From Candidatus Cloacimonadota bacterium (GTDB taxonomy: Bacteria; Cloacimonadota; Cloacimonadia; Cloacimonadales; TCS61): a stretch of DNA of 5,057 nt. The stretch is from NCBI GenBank assembly GCA_023133395.1, contig JAGLWO010000650.1, positions 1 through 5,057 of the forward strand, written 5' to 3'. A model generated the notes under the pieces. The model saw only the letters and a program-made list of their open reading frames with translations. It searched no databases and had not been told where the DNA came from. Below, piece after piece: positions 1 through 5,057 of the stretch; positions within the stretch are counted from its first letter, which is position 1, and every line of letters starts with the position of its first letter. The position numbers and the translations under genes were made by a program.

Positions 1-1955
1 AGGTTCAAAATATTCATTTGCAGATCACAGAAAAGGTTCCTGATAAACCTAAACCTTAAAGCTAAAGTATTGATTTTATAAATTGGAGCACTTCTCTCGC
101 GAGAGTATAAACCCATATAACTATCTATTCCCCCAATATAAAATGGATCAAAATCATCTTCATATTTTCTGAAATGGGAGCCGTATTCAAATTGGTATTT
201 CACTGATAAACTCTCTCCAAAAGGCAGGAGCATACGCAACTTAGTATATAATTTCTTATTTCCTGCATCGCTGTAAATACCTTTTTTTGCAGTTGAATAT
301 TTAGCTATAAATTGAGTTCCATGCATTGGAAATACATAATCATCCAGGCTTTCATGATACAATTTCAACCCAATTCCTGTTGAATTAAATTCTGAACCTT
401 CGAATTCAGCAATATCCCTGTATAACCGGGATTTAAAGGTATAAATAAAAGCTTCTGCAATCACAGCTTCCTGGGCAAACAGACCTATACCGGAAGTACC
501 TCCATATTCAAGAGATCTCACGCTTTTCATTTTCTCATGTTCTTCATTATATGAATAGAGACGATGTTCACTGATATACGGAAAAATACGAAAATATATT
601 CCCCATTGTTTCCCGAAATTTTTCACATAATCCAGGTTGACTTCTTGTTTATCACCTAATTGTAAATTCAAAAGTAACTTGGAATTCCGTTGAATTATAT
701 TATTCAAATCAAGTGTTAAACCTACAACTATTTCATTATTATCGTTGTAGCTCAAGCTGAAGCCAAGCTGTTTCCTGTCTTTTTCTTCAACAATAATATT
801 TAAAATATAGTCTGTACCACTTTGTTTAATAACAGGATAGATAATTGTGAATAACTCGGAATTGAATGCTTCTTCTATTGCATTTACAATTTCATTTCTG
901 GAATAGAATATATTACTGTGTAATCCCACATATTCTTTTATTTTAGTTTTACTAAGGTGTTTATTTCCTGTTACAGATATTCTGGAAAAACTTACCTTCT
1001 CAGGAAGAAAGTTTAGTTCAGGAGTTTTTCTTTCCATTTCAAAGTTAAACTGGTTTTCCGCAAAATATTTTTTGGCTGCTTCTTCTCCAAGGTTGATAAT
1101 TTCTTTTTTCTTATTAAAATCAAGTATTGAAATATCTTCCAACTGAGGTTCAATTAGAATATCACAGAATTGAATTGATTCATTAATATTTTTCGTAATA
1201 TGCAAATTAATTGTCTGATCCAGTACATCAATCAGAGATACTAATTCATCTTTTCCTTTCAAACCGGTATTTGTCTTGATTCCTATAACAAAATCAGCAC
1301 CCATTTCTTTAACTACTTCTGTTGGAAGATTTGCCAGAATACCACCATCCACGTAAAGTTGATCCTGCAATTTAAAAGGTTTAAGCATAGTAGGAAAGGA
1401 CATCGAAGCACACATGACCTCATGAATAGAGCCGCTGGAAAATATTTTCATCTCACCATTTAAAATATTAGTTGCTATACAACGGAAAGGTATGGCAAGT
1501 TCATCAAAATTTTTGATATGAGCGACCGGGTAAGTTATCGTAAATAATTGGTTGATTAGATTATTGCCGGATAAAAAAGCCTGTGGAAGTTTTGGAAGGA
1601 AGTTCTCATCCAGAGCGAAGAAATAATTTGCATAGGGTTTCCAGCGTTTTTGACCCACGTAAACATCTTCACGACAAATCTTTTCATCAAATATATCTTC
1701 CCAAGTTATGCCAAGAACGATATCTTCTATTTCTGCAGCGGAATAACCCATGGCATAAAGACCCCCAATAATCGCGCCTGTACTTGTGCCAGCTATATAA
1801 TCAATAGGAATTTCGAGTTCATCTATAACCTTAAGAACGCCAATATGGGCTAATCCTCTGGCACCCCCGCCACTAAGAGCAAGTCCTATCTTTTCTTTTC
1901 CAAAAGCATTAAGTGCTACGATCAATACAAGAACAATCAGATTTATTCTTTTCAT
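1..1955 (-). CDS. Patatin-like phospholipase with POTRA and outer-membrane barrel (type Vd/PlpD-like), C-terminus cut by window edge
   Basis: This frame is open from an ATG at 1955-1953 to the left edge, giving 651 codons with no stop. Residues 1-19 look like a Sec signal peptide: a KR start, a hydrophobic core, and A-F-G before a likely cleavage site. A patatin domain follows, at about 22-300. It has the glycine-rich oxyanion-hole motif SGGGARG (28-34), the nucleophile elbow GTSTG with Ser58 (56-60), and the catalytic Asp203 in DGG (203-205), so the Ser-Asp dyad of a lipid acyl hydrolase is intact. Residues about 318-395 resemble one POTRA domain (ISVTGNKHLS near its start, a VEEK end). The rest alternates polar and hydrophobic residues like an Omp85-type barrel. 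Known relatives are Pseudomonas PlpD and Fusobacterium FplA, which are anchored in the outer membrane and cleave phospholipids. Full-length relatives are about 730-760 residues, so the last barrel strands are probably missing. The substrate cannot be read from sequence. The start is supported by the signal peptide and a GGAG upstream. Confidence 0.93.
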   Translation of the reverse strand, partial: MKRINLIVLVLIVALNAFGKEKIGLALSGGGARGLAHIGVLKVIDELEIPIDYIAGTSTGAIIGGLYAMGYSAAEIEDIVLGITWEDIFDEKICREDVYVGQKRWKPYANYFFALDENFLPKLPQAFLSGNNLINQLFTITYPVAHIKNFDELAIPFRCIATNILNGEMKIFSSGSIHEVMCASMSFPTMLKPFKLQDQLYVDGGILANLPTEVVKEMGADFVIGIKTNTGLKGKDELVSLIDVLDQTINLHITKNINESIQFCDILIEPQLEDISILDFNKKKEIINLGEEAAKKYFAENQFNFEMERKTPELNFLPEKVSFSRISVTGNKHLSKTKIKEYVGLHSNIFYSRNEIVNAIEEAFNSELFTIIYPVIKQSGTDYILNIIVEEKDRKQLGFSLSYNDNNEIVVGLTLDLNNIIQRNSKLLLNLQLGDKQEVNLDYVKNFGKQWGIYFRIFPYISEHRLYSYNEEHEKMKSVRSLEYGGTSGIGLFAQEAVIAEAFIYTFKSRLYRDIAEFEGSEFNSTGIGLKLYHESLDDYVFPMHGTQFIAKYSTAKKGIYSDAGNKKLYTKLRMLLPFGESLSVKYQFEYGSHFRKYEDDFDPFYIGGIDSYMGLYSRERSAPIYKINTLALRFRFIRNLFCDLQMNILN

Positions 1956-1963
1956 ATTTAAAA

Positions 1964-1970
1964 CACTCCG
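1964..1970 (-). promoter_or_regulatory. Ribosome binding site of the patatin/barrel gene
   Basis: The minus strand reads CGGAGTG here. GGAG lies 10 bases before the ATG at 1955, or 8 bases if GGAGTG is counted. This supports the chosen start, which also gives a clean signal peptide. Only 15 bases separate GGAG from the hairpin at 1985-2016. Confidence 0.7.
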
Positions 1971-1984
1971 ATGAACAAAATAGA

Positions 1985-2016
1985 AAACTTGCCAGATTTA
2001 AAAATCTGGCAAGTTT
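1985..2016. terminator. Perfect 15-bp hairpin between hppA and the patatin gene, likely bidirectional terminator
   Basis: The arms 1985-1999 and 2002-2016 are exact reverse complements (AACTTGCCAGATTT against AAATCTGGCAAGTT, plus one A-T pair), with two bases between them. In RNA the innermost A-U pairs would open into a larger loop. On the minus strand the hairpin starts 28 bases after the hppA stop and is followed by TTTTCTATTTTG. On the plus strand it is followed by TTTATTTTTTATGTTTT. Both are T-rich tails that fit intrinsic termination. Termination of hppA is the main inferred role. It could also be a dispersed palindromic repeat or an RNA-stabilising 3' structure. Confidence 0.75.
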
Positions 2017-2044
2017 ATTTTTTATGTTTTGCTGAAAAGCTTTC

Positions 2045-4378
2045 TTATTCCCGCGTCTCTTCAACCTGTATATCAAATTCTTCGCCCAATATTTCTTCTT
2101 CGATATTCTGCTCTATCACAGGTTTTTCCTTCTTTCCACTGTAAATTGATTCAACTATTGGTGAATATGCAACGATAAGACCTGCAAAAACAATACTTAC
2201 CATACTCATTAATTTAATAAGAATATTAATTGAAGGACCGGAAGTATCTTTAAATGGATCGCCAACTGTATCACCAACAACAGTTGCTTTGTGGAAATCC
2301 GAACCCTTTCCCCCGTAATGTCCAGTTTCAACATATTTTTTTGCATTATCCCAGGCACCACCGGCATTATTCATCATAACTGCTAGCACAAAACCTGTTG
2401 TCAATCCACCTGTTAAAACTCCCATTACACCCGCAACGCCTGTTATCATACCGATAACAATAGGTGTGAGAATTCCCAAAAGAGCAGGAGCAACCATCTC
2501 TTTTTGTGCTCCAACAGTAGATATATGAACACATTTTGCATATTCGGGTTCTGCTGTACCTTCCATAATACCCGGTATCTCTTTGAACTGACGGCGCACT
2601 TCCGCAACCATTGCACCTGCTGCCCGTCCCACTGCTTTCATCGTGAGTGCAGCAAAAACAAATGTTACCATCGCACCCATAAAAACGCCAATAAGAAACT
2701 TGGGGTTCATTAAATTTATTTGATAATAATTTACAAAATCTGCAATTGTAGCATGTGTAATTTCCACAGTTCGAACCACTTCACCAGCAAAAGTAATATC
2801 CAGGAATTTTTGCCCGGCAAAGATCAATCCTTGTCGAACTTCTTCCAGGTAAGCTGCCAGAAGCGCCATGGCGGTAAGTGCTGCAGAACCAATAGCAAAC
2901 CCTTTTCCTGTAGCTGCTGTGGTATTTCCTACAGAATCAAGATCATCTGTTCTTTTTCTCACTACTTCCGGAAGCTTGCTCATTTCTGCATTCCCGCCTG
3001 CATTATCTGCTATTGGTCCAAATGCATCCATAGCAAGAGTTACGCCCAGAGTTGCCAGCATTCCAACTGCTCCAAAGCCAATACCATAAAGTCCCATTTC
3101 GGGAGTTGTGAATCCTTTACTCACACTGAAGGCTGCCAGAATGGCAATTCCAATAATAATAACCGGTGCTGCTACGGATTTCATTCCTACAGCAAGACCA
3201 TCGATGATCACGGTTGCCGGTCCGAATTCTGCCTGTTTCACAATTCCACGCGTGGGAGCATAACTGTATGAGGTTGAGCGTTCAGTAAAAAATCCTATCA
3301 GTATCCCTGCAAAAAGTCCTATCATACTTGCCAGGAAAACACCCAGAGAATATTCTGCAGGAAGCATGAACTTTGTAACGAAAAATGCAACAATCGCTAT
3401 CAGGATAGAGCTTCCGTAGACGCCTTTATTCAAGGCGAACATCAATTCCTTGGTATCTGCACCTTCTTTGGTGGAAACCAAATAAATTCCCAGTATAGAA
3501 AGGAATGCGCCCACACCGGCAAGAACCATCGGAGCAGTTACAAATCGTATCGCCCAGGAATTCATCAGTTCAGTTCCATGACCGAAGATCTGCGTTACTG
3601 CCGCCATTCCCAGTGCCGCTGTTGCCAATATCGAGCCGCAGTATGATTCATAAAGGTCAGCACCCATGCCTGCTACATCACCCACGTTATCTCCCACATT
3701 ATCTGCTATCGTTGCAGGATTACGAGGGTCATCCTCAGGAATTCCGGCTTCCACTTTTCCCACCAGGTCTGCACCAACATCTGCAGCTTTTGTGTAGATT
3801 CCTCCACCAAGACGTGCAAAAAGCGCCTGAGTTGAAGCTCCCATTCCAAAGCTGAGCATGATAACCGTGATCGTATGCAAGCTCATTTTATCCGGATGAA
3901 GCGAACTATAATAATTCAATCCGAAAAACCAGGCAGAAATATCTATAAGAGCAAGTCCCACAACTACAAGCCCCATAACTCCACCGGCACGGAAAGCAAC
4001 TTTCAATCCTTTATCCAGGCTTTTAGAAGCACCTTGTGCAGTTCTATTGGAAGCAAGGGTTGCAGTATTCATTCCTATCCAGCCAGCAAGTCCGCTGAAA
4101 AAACCACCGGTAAGAAATGCAAAAGGAATGAGCCAGTGAAGTACATGCAGAACATGAGCCATAATATTGAAAAGTATAAATGCAATAATAAAGAAAATAG
4201 TAACGCCTTTGTATTGCTGTTTCAGGTAAGCAAAAGACCCTTCACGAACATATTTTGCAATTTTCTGCATCTGCTCGTTACCGGGATCTTCTTTTTTTAC
4301 TCCCTTAAATAGAATAAATGAAAATATTAATGCCATTATTGCACCAAATGGTGCAACATACCAAATTGTAGGTATCAT
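2045..4378 (-). CDS. hppA: Membrane-bound ion-translocating pyrophosphatase, K+-dependent, probably Na+ or Na+,H+ pumping
   Basis: This complete 777-residue integral inner-membrane protein hydrolyses pyrophosphate to phosphate on its cytoplasmic side and pumps Na+ and/or H+ outward. The family usually has 16-17 membrane helices, and many hydrophobic segments are visible, the first at about 5-25. The substrate-site signatures are intact: DVGADLVGKVE (200-210), the acidic DNVGDNVGDVAG (226-237), DNAGGNAE (458-465), NNAGGAWDNAKK (670-681) and GDTVGDPFKDTSGPS (702-716). Ala488 and Gly491 in GNTTAATGKG mark the K+-dependent branch; K+-independent enzymes have Lys and Thr there. Glu244 in DLYES matches the membrane glutamate of Na+-pumping members (Glu246 in Thermotoga). 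Thr90, Phe94 and Asp146 match my recollection of the signature of dual Na+,H+ pumps of the Bacteroides type. The loop at about 511-560 also resembles that type. An acidic tail of about 27 residues ends the protein. The start follows a near-perfect Shine-Dalgarno. The family is certain; the pumped ion is inferred. Confidence 0.98.
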   Translation of the reverse strand: MIPTIWYVAPFGAIMALIFSFILFKGVKKEDPGNEQMQKIAKYVREGSFAYLKQQYKGVTIFFIIAFILFNIMAHVLHVLHWLIPFAFLTGGFFSGLAGWIGMNTATLASNRTAQGASKSLDKGLKVAFRAGGVMGLVVVGLALIDISAWFFGLNYYSSLHPDKMSLHTITVIMLSFGMGASTQALFARLGGGIYTKAADVGADLVGKVEAGIPEDDPRNPATIADNVGDNVGDVAGMGADLYESYCGSILATAALGMAAVTQIFGHGTELMNSWAIRFVTAPMVLAGVGAFLSILGIYLVSTKEGADTKELMFALNKGVYGSSILIAIVAFFVTKFMLPAEYSLGVFLASMIGLFAGILIGFFTERSTSYSYAPTRGIVKQAEFGPATVIIDGLAVGMKSVAAPVIIIGIAILAAFSVSKGFTTPEMGLYGIGFGAVGMLATLGVTLAMDAFGPIADNAGGNAEMSKLPEVVRKRTDDLDSVGNTTAATGKGFAIGSAALTAMALLAAYLEEVRQGLIFAGQKFLDITFAGEVVRTVEITHATIADFVNYYQINLMNPKFLIGVFMGAMVTFVFAALTMKAVGRAAGAMVAEVRRQFKEIPGIMEGTAEPEYAKCVHISTVGAQKEMVAPALLGILTPIVIGMITGVAGVMGVLTGGLTTGFVLAVMMNNAGGAWDNAKKYVETGHYGGKGSDFHKATVVGDTVGDPFKDTSGPSINILIKLMSMVSIVFAGLIVAYSPIVESIYSGKKEKPVIEQNIEEEILGEEFDIQVEETRE

Positions 4379-4384
4379 AAAAAA

Positions 4385-4391
4385 TCCTCCT
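4385..4391 (-). promoter_or_regulatory. Strong Shine-Dalgarno of hppA
   Basis: The minus strand reads AGGAGGA, followed by six T residues and the ATG at 4378-4376. It is close to the full anti-16S consensus, well spaced, and fixes the hppA start. It suggests efficient translation. Confidence 0.88.
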
Positions 4392-4436
4392 GAATTACTT
4401 ATTCGCTAAATATGAATGAGACAACAAATTAAGCTA

Positions 4437-4450
4437 ATTATAATTGTCAA
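4437..4450 (-). promoter_or_regulatory. Promoter-like hexamers upstream of hppA
   Basis: The minus strand holds an exact TTGACA (4450-4445) and an exact TATAAT (4442-4437), but only two bases separate them, so they cannot act as one sigma-70 -35/-10 pair. Neither has an obvious partner at 16-18 bases. If TATAAT is a -10 box, transcription would start near 4430 and leave a leader of about 50 bases before the ATG. The gap must hold a promoter if the receptor gene is terminated at 4494-4512, but the exact site is uncertain. Promoter consensus in the FCB group also differs from that of E. coli. Confidence 0.3.
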
Positions 4451-4463
4451 GAATTGTAACTCG

Positions 4464-4474
4464 ACCTGCCAGGT
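4464..4474. repeat. Short palindrome ACCTGCCAGGT, related to the hairpin arm at 1987-1997
   Basis: This 11-base near-palindrome (ACCT-GCC-AGGT) matches the arm ACTTGCCAGAT of the hppA downstream hairpin at 9 of 11 bases. The complementary second arm is not found next to it. It could be the remnant of a dispersed palindromic repeat, an operator-like dyad just upstream of the hppA promoter region, or chance. Confidence 0.3.
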
Positions 4475-4493
4475 AATGAAAACCCCTCTCAAT

Positions 4494-4512
4494 CTCCCCT
4501 TACGAAGGGGAG
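4494..4512. terminator. Hairpin downstream of the receptor gene, terminator or dispersed palindromic repeat
   Basis: CTCCCCTT (4494-4501) and AAGGGGAG (4505-4512) form a perfect 8-bp GC-rich stem with an ACG loop. On the minus strand the stem starts 19 bases after the receptor stop codon. It is not followed at once by a T run: ATTGAGAGGGG intervenes before TTTTC. It may therefore be an imperfect terminator. The adjoining AACCCCTCTCAAT (4480-4492) adds a second C-rich block and makes the whole unit at 4480-4512 look like a repeat element. Confidence 0.55.
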
Positions 4513-4531
4513 CATATTATTCAGAAGGTTT

Positions 4532-5057
4532 TTAAAACTCGATCATAACACCACCAACTATCATCCTGCCCCATTGATAGATCGTTTCTTTACTGCCGTC
4601 ATCTAAGTAATCATAATCCCAGATGTTCTTTGTACCGAAAAGATTATCGACCTCTATATAGCTGATTATATTTACTGAGCTTTCAAACCAGCGATGCTGG
4701 ATATGAAAGTCAAAACGCTGATATGCCGGGAATCTTTCCGTATTGAATTCCTGATTACCGGAAATAATCCATCTTCTTAAACTTGGATTATAAGTTGGTT
4801 TTGTGTAAGGTTTACCTCCCAGGTAACGATATTTGATCGATATCTCTGTTTCGTCGGAAGGAATCAGAAAAGTCCAGCTAAGCCACTTCATCCAGCTTCT
4901 ATTTCTTTCGTACCATTCATATTTCATAAATTCGAGTTTATAACCAAGAATTCCTGTGAAAACATGACGATAATCAAAATCCCAGCTATATTCTATTTTT
5001 TCGTCAGGAAAGCGAGGATCTTCCGCTCTGGCGATAGAATATGAATAACTGATCGTT
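4532..5057 (-). CDS. C-terminal part of an outer-membrane beta-barrel protein, probably a TonB-dependent receptor; N-terminus outside the window
   Basis: The frame is open from the right edge to TAA at 4534-4532, giving 174 residues. An internal ATG at 4927 is not a credible start, because the 43 codons before it are stop-free and read like barrel sequence (SYSYSIARAEDPRFPDEK, then WDFDYRHVFTGILGYKLEF). The protein is rich in Trp, Tyr and Phe, and alternates in short strands separated by charged loops. It ends in GRMIVGGVMIEF, a final amphipathic strand with terminal Phe that fits the signal recognised by the BAM assembly machinery. A segment with KYRYLGGKPYTKPTYNP, then QRFDFHIQHRW and EVDNLFGTKNIWDYDY, resembles the last strands of TonB-dependent receptors, where a similar V-x-N-L-F motif is common. 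The plug domain and TonB box lie outside the window, so receptor identity and ligand cannot be confirmed. Another large barrel protein is the main alternative. Confidence 0.75.
   Translation of the reverse strand, partial: TISYSYSIARAEDPRFPDEKIEYSWDFDYRHVFTGILGYKLEFMKYEWYERNRSWMKWLSWTFLIPSDETEISIKYRYLGGKPYTKPTYNPSLRRWIISGNQEFNTERFPAYQRFDFHIQHRWFESSVNIISYIEVDNLFGTKNIWDYDYLDDGSKETIYQWGRMIVGGVMIEF

Noticed and set aside
1583..1853. Two short plus-strand open frames inside the patatin gene
   Set aside because: They are antisense to the catalytic patatin domain, overlap each other in different frames and resemble no known protein.
1985..2016. The hairpin read as a patatin promoter, with TTGCCA in its arm as a -35 box
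   Set aside because: The bases about 17 downstream (AGTTTT) are a poor -10 box, and a perfect palindrome with T-rich tails is better explained as a terminator.
2720..3271. Plus-strand open frame of 183 codons inside hppA, and similar plus-strand frames at 2504-2713, 2868-3089, 3505-3855 and 3875-4312
   Set aside because: All lie antisense to the well-conserved hppA coding sequence, have no good Shine-Dalgarno that I can see, and encode low-complexity Cys/Ser/His-rich or otherwise family-less peptides. They are shadows of hppA.
4381..4531. A riboswitch or structured leader upstream of hppA
   Set aside because: Only about 150 bases are available, part of them taken by the receptor's downstream hairpin, and I see no recognisable aptamer motif or terminator just before the hppA start.
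4532..4927. A complete small 131-residue gene starting at the ATG at 4927
   Set aside because: The frame stays open for 43 further codons to the window edge and those codons read as beta-barrel sequence, so the ATG is an internal Met of a larger receptor.

Overview
The window carries three genes, all on the minus strand. In order of transcription they are the C-terminal end of an outer-membrane beta-barrel protein, probably a TonB-dependent receptor (5057 to 4532, cut by the right edge), a complete membrane-bound proton/sodium-pumping pyrophosphatase, hppA (4378 to 2045), and a patatin-like phospholipase fused to a POTRA domain and an Omp85-type barrel (1955 to beyond position 1, cut by the left edge). 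No RNA gene, CRISPR array, insertion sequence or plus-strand gene is supported.

Two genes encode outer-membrane barrels, so the organism is diderm. The AT-rich DNA, the strong Shine-Dalgarno sequences, the Bacteroides-like pyrophosphatase and the receptor's C-terminus point to an anaerobic or fermentative member of the Fibrobacteres-Chlorobi-Bacteroidetes (FCB) superphylum. Candidatus Cloacimonadota is my best guess. This is inference from remembered protein similarity, not a database result.

Layout: positions 1-1955 are the patatin/barrel gene. Positions 1956-2044 are a short gap with a perfect 15-bp hairpin that can act as a terminator in either direction. Positions 2045-4378 are hppA, with a near-consensus Shine-Dalgarno. 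Positions 4379-4531 are a 153-bp gap with promoter-like hexamers, a short palindrome related to the first hairpin, and a CTCCCCTT/AAGGGGAG hairpin just after the receptor gene. Positions 4532-5057 are the receptor C-terminus.

Functionally, hppA would use cytoplasmic pyrophosphate to energise the inner membrane, while its neighbours act at the outer membrane. The hairpins between the genes suggest separate transcription units rather than one operon, so a shared pathway is not implied. The most interesting point is that the pyrophosphatase has the residues expected of a K+-dependent enzyme of the dual Na+,H+-pumping type. No clearly new system is visible.
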